Source of the DNA: Kineosporia mesophila
Lineage (GTDB): Bacteria; Actinomycetota; Actinomycetes; Actinomycetales; Kineosporiaceae
Direction of reading: 5' to 3'
Assembly (NCBI RefSeq): GCF_021129235.1
Contig: NZ_JAJOMA010000006.1
Coordinates: forward strand, 197,580-261,579
DNA: 64,000 nt
The position numbers were made by a program, and so were the translations under genes. Shown here piece after piece: positions 36,491 to 47,241 of this stretch (positions are counted from its first letter, which is position 1; each line of letters opens with the position of its first letter). A model generated the notes under the pieces. The model saw only the letters and a program-made list of their open reading frames with translations, was not told the origin of the DNA and did not search any database.

Positions 36491-38185
36491 ATGCTGCCAC
36501 GGGCCTTCCGGCGTGCCGGAACCGGTGTTCTGATCAGCGCGGTCGCGGGCGGAGTACTGCTCAGCGCTACCGGTGAGGCAGCGGCCACGGCCGGCCCATC
36601 GTCCAGGAAGAAAGCCGCGGCCGCGGCTGTCGACCGCTACGACGCGCAGAAACTGCGCTGGCGCGCCTGCCTGGACCGCGACGAGATGCCCGGTCTGCCG
36701 GACGACTACTACCGGCTGGAGTGCGCCACCCTGCTCGCGCCCCGTGACTGGAACGTGCCGGAGGGCGGCGTGGACATCCGGCTCAAGGTCAGCCGGCTGA
36801 AGAGCACCACGGCCACGAAACCGGGCATGCTCTTCACCAATCCGGGCGGACCGGGCGCGGACGGCGCCGATCTGCCCCTGCTGATGGTGAGCGCCCGCCG
36901 CAAGAAACTGATGGCCGGCCAGGACATTTACGGCATGGACGTGCGGGGCGGCGGCGGGTCGAGCAACATCACCTGCGGTGGTGCGCAGAACCTGACGGCC
37001 GATCCGCGCCTGCGCTCGGATGCCAGTGTGAACCTCCAGCTCGACGCGGCCGAACTGACCGCGCGGGCCTGTGACGTGGCCGGTCGTGAGCTGAGCCAGT
37101 ACGTCACCACTCCGCAGACCATTCAGGACGTCGACCTGCTGCGCCGGATCGCCGGGCACGACCGGGTGAACTGGCTGGGCTTCTCGGCCGGCACCTGGAT
37201 GGGCGCGCACTACGCGACCCGGTTCCCCGAGCACGCCGGGCACCTGGTGTTCGACTCCAACGTCGAGTTCACCAGCACCTGGGAGAACGCGTTCAGCCGG
37301 CAGCCGCTCGGCTTCCAGCGCCGTTTCGAGCAGGACTTCGCACCCTGGGTGGCGAAGTACCACAGCGTCTACGGGCTCGGCTCCACCCCGCAGGCCGTGA
37401 TCGCGAGCTACGAAAAGCTGCGCGCTCGCATGACTCCCGACGCTCCGGTGCAGGACGCGGTGACACTCGACGACGTCATTGCGGGCACCATGTACGCCAA
37501 GGTGCTCTTCCCCGACGCCGCCGCGTCCCTAGCTGACCTCAACGGGTACCTGCGGGCGCAGGGCAGCGGAAAGTTCCGCACCGCAGACCAGTACGCCGCG
37601 AAGGTGCGCAAGAGCGTGGCCCTGATCCAGCGTGACGGTATGAGCAACACCTTCTCCGGCGACGCCAACAGCTCCGTGTTCCTGGCCGTGACCTGCCAGG
37701 ACACCCCGTGGAACGCGAGTCGCGGGTCGCTGGTCAAGTCTTCGGCCGAGGCCGGCAAGAACTACCCCCTGATCGGCTGGTCGACGATCGACCAGCCCTG
37801 CGCCTTCTGGAACCGGCCCGCCGGGGTGGACCTGCCCACACCGACCGGCCACGGTGTGCCGCCGGTGCTGATGGTGCAGTCCGTGAACGACCCGGCCACC
37901 CCGATCGAGGGGGCCCGGGCGGCCGCCGCGAACTTCGAAGGGGCCCGGCTGCTGACCGTCACGGGTGAGGGCGACCATGGCCTGTACGCCGGTGGAAACA
38001 GCTGTGTGGACAAGAAGGTCGACGACTTCATTCTCAACGGCAAGCTGCCGGCGGCCGGTGCGACCTGCAAGGGCACGGCCATGCCCGACCCCACCGCCGT
38101 CGGCGCGATGAGCGCCGCCCGGCTACCGGTCCGGGGCACCAACCCGCTGCTGGCCCTGCGCCAGATCAGCGAGCTGGTGCACTGA
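36491..38185 (+). CDS. secreted alpha/beta hydrolase, TAP-like tripeptidyl aminopeptidase
   Basis: A 564-residue exported serine hydrolase of the S33 type. A signal peptide (residues 1-33, ending near ATA) is followed by the core: NPGGPG oxyanion loop, nucleophile elbow GFSAGT, Asp in NDPATPIE and His in GEGDHGLY, the last two in the TAP-like C-terminal domain. Relatives in Streptomyces trim N-terminal tripeptides from secreted proteins. It ends exactly where the convergent copA ends, sharing a TGATCA. Confidence 0.9.
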   Translation: MLPRAFRRAGTGVLISAVAGGVLLSATGEAAATAGPSSRKKAAAAAVDRYDAQKLRWRACLDRDEMPGLPDDYYRLECATLLAPRDWNVPEGGVDIRLKVSRLKSTTATKPGMLFTNPGGPGADGADLPLLMVSARRKKLMAGQDIYGMDVRGGGGSSNITCGGAQNLTADPRLRSDASVNLQLDAAELTARACDVAGRELSQYVTTPQTIQDVDLLRRIAGHDRVNWLGFSAGTWMGAHYATRFPEHAGHLVFDSNVEFTSTWENAFSRQPLGFQRRFEQDFAPWVAKYHSVYGLGSTPQAVIASYEKLRARMTPDAPVQDAVTLDDVIAGTMYAKVLFPDAAASLADLNGYLRAQGSGKFRTADQYAAKVRKSVALIQRDGMSNTFSGDANSSVFLAVTCQDTPWNASRGSLVKSSAEAGKNYPLIGWSTIDQPCAFWNRPAGVDLPTPTGHGVPPVLMVQSVNDPATPIEGARAAAANFEGARLLTVTGEGDHGLYAGGNSCVDKKVDDFILNGKLPAAGATCKGTAMPDPTAVGAMSAARLPVRGTNPLLALRQISELVH

Positions 38186-40438
<2,253 letters not shown>

Positions 40439-40440
40439 CG

Positions 40441-40665
40441 TCAGGCCGGGGCGGCGAGCTCGTACCCGGCCTCGTCGACGGCGGCCGCGACGGCCGCGGG
40501 GTCGAGGGGTGACTCGCTGACGATGGTGACGGGGGTGGTGCCCTCGGGGTGCAGGTCGACCTCGACCGAGCTGACGCCGGGCAGGGCCGCCAGCTCGGAG
40601 GTGACCGCCGAGACGCAGTGTCCGCAGGTCATGCCGGTGACATCGATGTTCGTCGTGGTGCTCAT
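40441..40665 (-). CDS. copZ: copper chaperone
   Basis: A 74-residue HMA protein with metal-binding GMTCGHC near residues 10-16. It hands Cu(I) to CopA. AGGAGAGG sits before ATG 40665; the open frame upstream to 40710 includes that site. Only two bases separate it from copA. Confidence 0.95.
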   Translation of the reverse strand: MSTTTNIDVTGMTCGHCVSAVTSELAALPGVSSVEVDLHPEGTTPVTIVSESPLDPAAVAAAVDEAGYELAAPA

Positions 40666-40687
40666 GATTTCCTCTCCTGAGGTTTTG

Positions 40688-40969
40688 CTAGCTACGGACG
40701 AGCCGGGCAATGGCGTCGGCGGCCTCGGTGATCTTGACCCGGGCCTCCTCGTCGCCCTGCCGCGCGGCCTCGACCACGCAGTGCGACATGTGGTCCTCGA
40801 GCAGTCCCAGGCTCACGGCCTGGAGCGCCTTGGTGACGGCGGCGACCTGCGTCAGTACGTCGATGCAGTAGGTGTCTTCGTCCACCATGCGCTGCAGCCC
40901 TCGCACCTGCCCCTCAACGCGACGCAATCGCTTGAGGTAGTCCTCTTTCGAGCCGGTGTACCCAGCCAT
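40688..40969 (-). CDS. csoR: copper-sensing repressor of the CsoR family
   Basis: A 93-residue helical repressor. The Cu(I) ligands of CsoR are present: Cys in DEDTYCIDVL, His and Cys in EDHMSHCV. Copper binding releases it from DNA and turns on copZ and copA, which lie directly downstream. An operator-like repeat is found upstream at 40993-41007. Confidence 0.95.
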   Translation of the reverse strand: MAGYTGSKEDYLKRLRRVEGQVRGLQRMVDEDTYCIDVLTQVAAVTKALQAVSLGLLEDHMSHCVVEAARQGDEEARVKITEAADAIARLVRS

Positions 40970-40992
40970 GTCCGCTCCCTTCCAAGAAACCC

Positions 40993-41007
40993 TACCCCCC
41001 TAGGGTA
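40993..41007. promoter_or_regulatory. probable CsoR operator
   Basis: TACCC, CCCTA, GGGTA: a GC-rich inverted repeat of the form known for CsoR sites (TACCC...GGGTA), 23 bases upstream of csoR. The rest of 40970-41201 shows no gene. Confidence 0.65.
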
Positions 41008-41201
41008 TGCCTAGAGGCAAAGGAAATCTGGGCCCGGGTATTCCAGCAGGGCGGTTCATGGGTCGTACGTGCGTTCCCCGAGCCCATCTTTGCTTGAGCA
41101 AGCGATTCGATGGGGCCCGGTTGCGTTCCGGTCCTGGCCCCGCTGGGCGAGGCCAGACGTTCTGCGGGCAGCGGCGGATCTCTGAGAAAACAGTGCTGGC
41201 C

Positions 41202-42062
41202 TCAAGAGTTCGGCGGTGCCGGTGCGGTGGCAGCCCAGGAGGCCAGCATCGGCAGCACCCGGGCCGTCGCCGAGTCCGGCTCGACGGTGTAGACGATCAG
41301 CCGCTGGTCCGGGTCGAGGGGGCCGGTCAGCATCTCCACGCCGAAGGTCAGGTCGCCGGCCACCGGGTGACGGATGCGCTTGGTCATCGAGGCATAGTCA
41401 CGTACCCCGTGGTCGTCCCACCAGCGGGCGATGTCGGGGTCCCGGCGCAGGCGCTGGATGTCGGTGTGCAGTCGCCTGTCGTGCGGCCGCCGCCCGGCTT
41501 CACGCCGCATCGTGGCCACGGCGGCCCGGGCGAAATCGGGCCAGTTGATGATGCGATCGCGGGCACCCGGATCGGTGAGGAGCCATCCATTGAAGAGCGT
41601 GCCGGGCTCCATCGCGTGGCCCAGCACCTCGCTGAGCAAGGTGTTGCGGGCCAGCACCTGTGACCGGTTACCCAGGAGCAGGGCGGGCAGGTGATCGAGG
41701 GCGGACAGTACCCGCAGCAGACCCGGATCGGCGACCTGTTCCGGCTCGGGGCGATGGCGATGGCGATGGCGTGAGCGGGCCGCCGGGGCGGCCAGGTCAT
41801 GCAGGTGGGCACGTTCCACGTCGTCCAGGCGCAGGGCCCGGGCCAGTCCGTCGAGCACCTCCACCGAGATGTTGGCCTGCCGGCCCTGCTCGAGGCGGCT
41901 GTAGTAGTCCGGGCTGAGACCGGCCAGCACGGCCAGTTCCTCCTTGCGCAGTCCGGGTACCCGGCGGGCTCCGGGGAACGGTGTCATACCGGCCTGCGCC
42001 GGGGTGATCCGGTCGCGCCGGGAACGCAGAAAAGCTCCGAGTGCCGTGCGGTCCTGCGCCAT
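41202..42062 (-). CDS. XRE-type regulator with MmyB-like ligand domain
   Basis: A 286-residue regulator. The N-terminal helix-turn-helix (RRVPGLRKEELAVLAGLSPDYYSRLEQGR) is followed by a His/Arg-rich linker (RSRHRHRHRPEPE) and a PAS-like MmyB-type domain (NWPDFARAAVATMRREAG). This large actinobacterial group usually sits back to back with an SDR oxidoreductase gene that it controls, and here the divergent neighbour is such a gene, broken. ATG 42062 has a weak ribosome site. Confidence 0.9.
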   Translation of the reverse strand: MAQDRTALGAFLRSRRDRITPAQAGMTPFPGARRVPGLRKEELAVLAGLSPDYYSRLEQGRQANISVEVLDGLARALRLDDVERAHLHDLAAPAARSRHRHRHRPEPEQVADPGLLRVLSALDHLPALLLGNRSQVLARNTLLSEVLGHAMEPGTLFNGWLLTDPGARDRIINWPDFARAAVATMRREAGRRPHDRRLHTDIQRLRRDPDIARWWDDHGVRDYASMTKRIRHPVAGDLTFGVEMLTGPLDPDQRLIVYTVEPDSATARVLPMLASWAATAPAPPNS

Positions 42063-42158
42063 CCCAGCACGGTACGTCAGCTCCTGAAGTCCTACCTGGT
42101 CAGGCTGTGACCAGGAACGACAGGGTGCTGGCCGGGCCCCGGCCGCGAGAACCAGGGC

Positions 42159-42405
42159 GTGACAGACGAGCTGAACGGCCGTACCGCCCTGGTCCCCGGC
42201 GCCACCAGCGGCATCGGCGAGGCGATCGTCCGCAACCGGGCCCGGAGCCCACGGGGAGATCGGTGGACGCGGGGATTCCCTGGTCGGCGAACTGCGCACC
42301 GCCGGGGCGAAGGCCGACTTCCTGGCATCCGACCGGGCCCGGATGATTCAGGGGGTCACGCTGGACGTGGACGACGACCTGTCCGCTACCCGCCTGCGCT
42401 GGTAG
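42159..42405 (+). pseudogene. SDR oxidoreductase, truncated and frameshifted
   Basis: GTG 42159 begins NGRTALVPGATSGIGEAIV, the cofactor-binding start of a short-chain dehydrogenase. The frame is then lost; in another frame GDSLVGELRTAGAKADFLAS follows, and this joins directly to a C-terminal-like end (MIQGVTLDVDDD...TRLRW) before TAG at 42403. The YxxxK catalytic part is deleted. It is the likely former target of the divergent XRE regulator. Confidence 0.7.
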
Positions 42406-42410
42406 CCGAC

Positions 42411-42458
42411 TCAGAACGGTGGGCCCGGCGCTTTTTCAGGCCGGGTCCACCGTTCTGA
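42411..42458. terminator. terminator after purB
   Basis: Eighteen-base arms 42411-42428 and 42441-42458 pair with one wobble around a loop that has a T-run on the plus strand. It lies just beyond the purB stop and also faces the broken SDR gene. Confidence 0.8.
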
Positions 42459-42468
42459 ACCCAGTGGT

Positions 42469-43902
42469 TCAGTGCAGCTGGTCGACCAGTTTCGACGCCA
42501 CGCCGACGTAGGTGCCTGGCGTGAGCTCGATGAGGCGCTGGGCCACGTCTTCGGGCAGACCGAGACCGGACACGAACTCGCGCATCACCTCGGCGTCGAC
42601 CTTGCGGCCGCGGGTGAGTTCCTTCAGGCGCTCGTAGGGCTGCTCCAGCCCGTGTACCCGCATCACCGACTGCACCGCCTCGCCGAGCACCTCCCAGGTG
42701 GCGTCGAGGTCGCGGGCCAGGGCCGCCGGGTCGGCGTCGAGACCGGCCAGACCCTTGCGGGCGTTGTCGATGGCCAGCAGCGAGTGGCCGAACGCGATGC
42801 CGATGTTGCGCTGCATCGAGGAGTCGGTCAGGTCGCGCTGCAGACGGGAGGTGACCAGGGTCTGCTCGAGCACCCCGAAGAGGCCGTTGCTGACCTCGAG
42901 GTTGGCCTCGGCGTTCTCGAAGCGGATCGGGTTGACCTTGTGCGGCATGGTCGACGAGCCGACCGAGCCCTGACCGCGCACCTGGATGAAGTAGCCCATC
43001 GAGATGTAGGTCCAGACGTCGGTGCACAGGTTGTGCAGCACCCGGTTGAACCGGGCCACGTCGGAGTACAGCTCGGCCTGCCAGTCGTGCGACTCGATCT
43101 GCGTGGTCAGCGGGTTCCAGGTCAGGCCGAGGTGCTCCACGAAGGTGCGGGAGATCTCGATCCAGTCGGTGTCGGGGGCTCCGGCGATGTGCGCCGAGAA
43201 GGTGCCCGTGGCGCCGTTGATCTTGCCCAGGAACTCGGTCTTGTCGATGCGGCGCAGCTGCCGGCCCAGGCGGTGGGCGAGCACGGCCAGCTCCTTGCCG
43301 AGCGTGGTCGGCGTGGCCGGCTGACCGTGGGTGCGCGCGAGCATCGGCAGGTCGCGCAGCTCGTGGGCCAGGTCGGTGATGTCTTCGTGCAGGGCCCAGG
43401 CGGCGGGCAGCCAGACCAGGGCCACGGCGTCGCGCACCATCAGCGCGTAGCTGAGGTTGTTGATGTCTTCACTGGTGCAGAACAGGTGGACGATCTCGCC
43501 GAGATCGGCGAGCGAGTGCCCCTCCATGCGCTTCTTCACGTAGTACTCGACGGCCTTGACGTCGTGCAGCGTGACCCGCTCCGTCTCGGCCAGCTCGGCG
43601 ACGCTCTCGGCGTTGAAGTCGGAGGCGATCGCCCGCAGGTAGGTGATCTCTTCGGGCGTGAGCTTGCGCAGGCCCGGAACGGCCTGGTTCTCGGTCAGGT
43701 GGATCAGCCACTCGACCTCGACGTGCACCCGGCGCTGGTTCAGCGCGGCCTCGGACAGGTGCTGGGCCAGCGGCGCCACGGTGGTCCGGTAGCGACCGTC
43801 CAGCGGGCCCAACGGCACGTCACCGAGCACGTTCGGCGGCGAGTTGAGCAGGCCGGGCTGATGCAGGGACGGGCCGGGGCGCGGGGTGCTGAGCTGGGTC
43901 AC
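42469..43902 (-). CDS. purB: adenylosuccinate lyase
   Basis: A 477-residue fumarase/aspartase-fold enzyme that removes fumarate from SAICAR and from adenylosuccinate in purine synthesis. The signature GSSTMPHKVNPIRFENAEAN is clear, and the TSEDINNLSYALM stretch and DGRYRTTVAPL start fit the E. coli-like PurB branch. GTG 43902 is the start, with a weak ribosome site. It is transcribed alone. Confidence 0.97.
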   Translation of the reverse strand: MTQLSTPRPGPSLHQPGLLNSPPNVLGDVPLGPLDGRYRTTVAPLAQHLSEAALNQRRVHVEVEWLIHLTENQAVPGLRKLTPEEITYLRAIASDFNAESVAELAETERVTLHDVKAVEYYVKKRMEGHSLADLGEIVHLFCTSEDINNLSYALMVRDAVALVWLPAAWALHEDITDLAHELRDLPMLARTHGQPATPTTLGKELAVLAHRLGRQLRRIDKTEFLGKINGATGTFSAHIAGAPDTDWIEISRTFVEHLGLTWNPLTTQIESHDWQAELYSDVARFNRVLHNLCTDVWTYISMGYFIQVRGQGSVGSSTMPHKVNPIRFENAEANLEVSNGLFGVLEQTLVTSRLQRDLTDSSMQRNIGIAFGHSLLAIDNARKGLAGLDADPAALARDLDATWEVLGEAVQSVMRVHGLEQPYERLKELTRGRKVDAEVMREFVSGLGLPEDVAQRLIELTPGTYVGVASKLVDQLH

Positions 43903-43946
43903 AGGGGCAATGGTCCCACGGCGCCGCAGGCTCTACGGTGCTGGCC

Positions 43947-44396
43947 ATGCCGACGCTTCCCGACTGGGCCAACGGCCTCGGGCTCCAGCAGCACCCCGAG
44001 GGTGGCTGGTTCGCCGAGACCTACCGATCCACGCATGAGCTCGAGCCCGGGCAGCTGCCCGCGGCCGGCTACGAGGGGCCCCGGCCGCTGGCCACGTCCA
44101 TCGTCTTCCTGCTGTTGCCGGGTGAGACCTCGGCCTGGCACGTGGTGCGGTCCGACGAACTCTGGATCCATCAGCGTGGCGGTCCGCTGGCCCTCGGCCT
44201 GGGCGGTGGTGACCCGGCCGGTCCGGGCCCGGCGATCGAGTCGATCCTGGGTACCGATCCCGGGCAGAGCCCGCAGCTGCTGGTCCCGGCCGGTATCTGG
44301 CAGACCGCGCGCCCGGCCGGCGACGAACCGGTGCTCGTGGGCTGCGTGGTCACGCCCGGTTTCGACTACCGCGACTGGCGGCTGGCCCAGCAATGA
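43947..44396 (+). CDS. cupin-fold protein of the DUF985 family
   Basis: A 149-residue single-domain beta-barrel protein with family marks HPEGGWFAETYRS, ETSAWHVVRSDELW and CVVTPGFDYRDW. Its role is not established for the family. The start could be ATG 43947 or GTG 43938. It is divergent from purB and is followed directly by a terminator. Confidence 0.9.
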   Translation: MPTLPDWANGLGLQQHPEGGWFAETYRSTHELEPGQLPAAGYEGPRPLATSIVFLLLPGETSAWHVVRSDELWIHQRGGPLALGLGGGDPAGPGPAIESILGTDPGQSPQLLVPAGIWQTARPAGDEPVLVGCVVTPGFDYRDWRLAQQ

Positions 44397-44442
44397 ATGA
44401 AGGACGAGGTGGTCACCTTGCGGTGACCACCTCGTCCTTCAT
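44397..44442. terminator. bidirectional terminator after the cupin gene
   Basis: A perfect 21-base-pair stem (44397-44417 with 44422-44442) and 4-base TTGC loop between two convergent genes. Confidence 0.88.
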
Positions 44443-44459
44443 CGGTGGACTTTCGAGGA

Positions 44460-46175
44460 TCAGACGGTGGCCGGGGTCTTCTCCGACTCGGCGACCTCGA
44501 GGTTGAGCGCCTCTTCCTCGGCCTTCAGCTCGGCCAGGCGGTCGTTGCTGTTACGCAGCAGGCTGCCGAGCACCAGCAGGGCCAGGCCCACCACGGTGTA
44601 GATGATGAAGACGAGCAGGGCGGACTTGCTGCCCTGGCCGTCGAAGAACGCCATCGACCGCAGCACCGTGGCCGTGGCACCGGGCGGCAGCAGCTGGCCG
44701 ACCGTGTCCCACGGCGACGGCAGCCACTCCGGCACGGTGCTCAGACCGGACAGCGGAGCGCCGAACAGCACCAGCACCGCAACGCCCAGCCCCAGCGCGA
44801 TCCGGCCGGCCAGAGCGTTCAGACCGAGCAGGATGATCGTCGTGGCGAAGAACCCGGCTGCCAGACCGGCGGCCAGGAGCGGGTAGTTGCCGTGCCAGGT
44901 CGAACCGGACACGTAGGTGAGCACGGCGGCGACGGTCAGGCCGAGAGCGGCCGAGGCGAGCACCGCGCCACCGACCTGGGCCAGCGGACGGCGACGGTAG
45001 AGCATGATCAGGCCGATCGCGGGCAGAGCAGCGACGATGACCAGCGGGAGCTCGGCGCCGGACAGGCCGTCGGCGCGCGGATCCTTGGTCGGCTGGGCCT
45101 TGACGTCGGTCACCGTGACCTGGGCCTGGGCCTGGGTCATCAGCGTGTTCGCCACGGTCTGCAGGGCGTCGGAAGCCTGGATGCCGGCCGCCGTCGAGAC
45201 CATCATCTGGGCCTGGGTGTCGTCCACGTACAGACCGCCGTAGACCTCACGGTCCTCGATGGCATTCCGCAGGTCGGACTGACTGGTGTAGGTGTGCACC
45301 TGGAAGGTGCCCTTGCCACCGATCTGCGTCATCAGAGTGGTGAGCTGGGAGCTGATCTCCTTGGCCCCGGCCACACCGACCGGAACGTCGTGCGGCTTGG
45401 CCTTGGCCAGCGGCAGCGCCATCGACCCGATCAGCAGGGCGGCCAGTGCGGCGAGCGCCACCAGCGTGCCGAGCAGCGGGAAGAGCGTGGCGTTCTTGTC
45501 CGCCGGGACCTTCTCGGCCTTCGCGCCCCAGGGGGCCGCAGGCTGAACCGGCTCGACCGGTCCGGCGGGGGTGCCGGACGTGATCACCTCGGCGGGCTCG
45601 GCCTCCGGGGTGGAGCCGGTGGTCGAAGCCGTCGTGGAAGCAGGCGTCGAAGCAGCTCCGGCACCCACGGCACCGCCGGCGGCGCCGACGGTCGTGGCGG
45701 CCAGGCTGGTCTCGATCGGAGCGGTCTTGTCCTCCGGCTCCTCGACCTTTGCCGGGGTCTCGTCGGCCTTGGCCGTCCCGACCTCGGTGACCTTGGTGGC
45801 CTCAGTGGTCTCCGTGCTGTCGGTGGACGCCTTGTCGGCCGCCGTGGTGGGCAGCGGGCGGAGCGTCAGGTCGGCGGGCTCGGCCTTGGCCGAGGTCGCC
45901 GGCTTCGTCTCCGTGCCCGTCACCTCGTCCTTGCCGTCCTTGGCCGTTTCGACCGCACCCTCGTCCGTGGTGTCCTGGGTGTCACCGGGCTCGTCGTCCG
46001 TCGTGTCGACGGCGACCTTCGTCTCCTCAGCGGGGGACGCGTCCTTGGTGGACGTCGCCTCCCCGGTGCCCACGGCGTCCTCAGATGAACTCTTCGGGGT
46101 CGTCCCGGTAGGGTCCGGGGCCGCCTTCTCCGAGTCGGTTTCGGGTCCTGTGCCGGACGCCGAATCGCGGGTCAT
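44460..46175 (-). CDS. YhgE/Pip-like membrane protein with long acidic head
   Basis: A 571-residue protein. Residues 1 to about 235 are a disordered Thr/Glu/Ala/Ser-rich cytoplasmic region. One membrane helix (LFPLLGTLVALAALAALLIG) leads to an extracytoplasmic domain of about 150 residues, followed by five more helices. This is the layout of ABC-2-like permease proteins of the YhgE/Pip or DUF3533 type, some of which act in type VII secretion or phage infection. The function here is unknown and no ATPase is nearby. Confidence 0.75.
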   Translation of the reverse strand: MTRDSASGTGPETDSEKAAPDPTGTTPKSSSEDAVGTGEATSTKDASPAEETKVAVDTTDDEPGDTQDTTDEGAVETAKDGKDEVTGTETKPATSAKAEPADLTLRPLPTTAADKASTDSTETTEATKVTEVGTAKADETPAKVEEPEDKTAPIETSLAATTVGAAGGAVGAGAASTPASTTASTTGSTPEAEPAEVITSGTPAGPVEPVQPAAPWGAKAEKVPADKNATLFPLLGTLVALAALAALLIGSMALPLAKAKPHDVPVGVAGAKEISSQLTTLMTQIGGKGTFQVHTYTSQSDLRNAIEDREVYGGLYVDDTQAQMMVSTAAGIQASDALQTVANTLMTQAQAQVTVTDVKAQPTKDPRADGLSGAELPLVIVAALPAIGLIMLYRRRPLAQVGGAVLASAALGLTVAAVLTYVSGSTWHGNYPLLAAGLAAGFFATTIILLGLNALAGRIALGLGVAVLVLFGAPLSGLSTVPEWLPSPWDTVGQLLPPGATATVLRSMAFFDGQGSKSALLVFIIYTVVGLALLVLGSLLRNSNDRLAELKAEEEALNLEVAESEKTPATV

Positions 46176-46319
46176 CGTCTCTCCTCTTCACGGGGTGGTT
46201 CACGAGGGCCGGTCGGGGCGCAGATTAGCCGACTCAGCAATGAGTCCTTCACAGACAATTTGACCTGGTTGACCCAGGTCAAGTTCAAGCACAGCCATCG
46301 GCTGCCGACGCAAGAAGGC

Positions 46320-47240
46320 ATGGACGTCGTGCCCGCCGCCCGCCTGGTGGCCAATATCGAGCAGGTGGTGCGCGGGCAACACGCCGCCGTCGAGCTGCTG
46401 GCGATCGCCGTCCTTGCCGGCGGGCACGTCCTGATCGAGGACGCGCCGGGCACCGGCAAGACCACCCTTGCACAGTCGGTGGCCCGCACGGTGGGTGGCG
46501 TGTTCCAGCGGATCCAGGCCACGGCCGACCTGATGCCCTCGGACATCACCGGATCGTCGGTCTGGGACCCCAGCCGCCGGGAGTTCAGTTTCATCCCCGG
46601 CCCGGTGTTCGCCGACGTGCTGCTGGTGGACGAGCTGAACCGGATGCCCCCGCGCACCCAGTCCGCGCTGCTCGAGGTGATGGCCGAGCGAATGGTCACG
46701 GTGGACGGCGTGCGGCATCCCGTCCCGCCGACGTTCTTCCTGGTCGCCACCCAGAACCCGCTGGAGCAGCACGGCACCTACCCGCTGCCGGAGGGCCAGC
46801 TCGACCGGTTCGCCGTGCGCCTGCATCTGAGGCCGCTGACCGCCGTCGACGAGTTCACGGTGGTGCGGGAGCAACTCACCGGGCCCACCGTGGACACCCT
46901 CGAGGCCGTGATCGACCCGGCCGGGCTGAACCGGCTGCGTGACACCGTGCACGCGGTCTTCCTGGCCGAACCGGTACTGGAATATGCGGTCAAGCTCACC
47001 CGATCCACCCGCGCCGACCAGCGGATTCGTGCCGGAGCAGGGTCTCGGGCCGCGATCGCCCTGGCCCGCTGCGCCCAGGCCCGGGCCGTGCTGCACGGCC
47101 GGGAGTACGTGACGCCCGAAGATGTCGCCGAACTCGCCGTGCCGGTTCTGGCCCACCGCATCGTGCCCGCCGTGGCGACCCCCGCCGAGACGCTGATCGG
47201 CGAGCTGGTCAAGGCCCACCCGGTTCCGGTGCCGGCCTGA
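46320..47240 (+). CDS. moxR: MoxR-family AAA ATPase
   Basis: A 306-residue AAA+ ATPase: Walker A DAPGTGKTT, Walker B VLLVDELNR, sensor 1 ATQNP and the C-terminal lid. MoxR proteins act as chaperones with the DUF58 protein encoded next. ATG 46320 is very close to AAGAAGG, so GTG 46329 could be the true start. It is the first gene of a moxR-DUF58-transglutaminase unit. Confidence 0.93.
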   Translation: MDVVPAARLVANIEQVVRGQHAAVELLAIAVLAGGHVLIEDAPGTGKTTLAQSVARTVGGVFQRIQATADLMPSDITGSSVWDPSRREFSFIPGPVFADVLLVDELNRMPPRTQSALLEVMAERMVTVDGVRHPVPPTFFLVATQNPLEQHGTYPLPEGQLDRFAVRLHLRPLTAVDEFTVVREQLTGPTVDTLEAVIDPAGLNRLRDTVHAVFLAEPVLEYAVKLTRSTRADQRIRAGAGSRAAIALARCAQARAVLHGREYVTPEDVAELAVPVLAHRIVPAVATPAETLIGELVKAHPVPVPA

Positions 47241-47241
47241 G

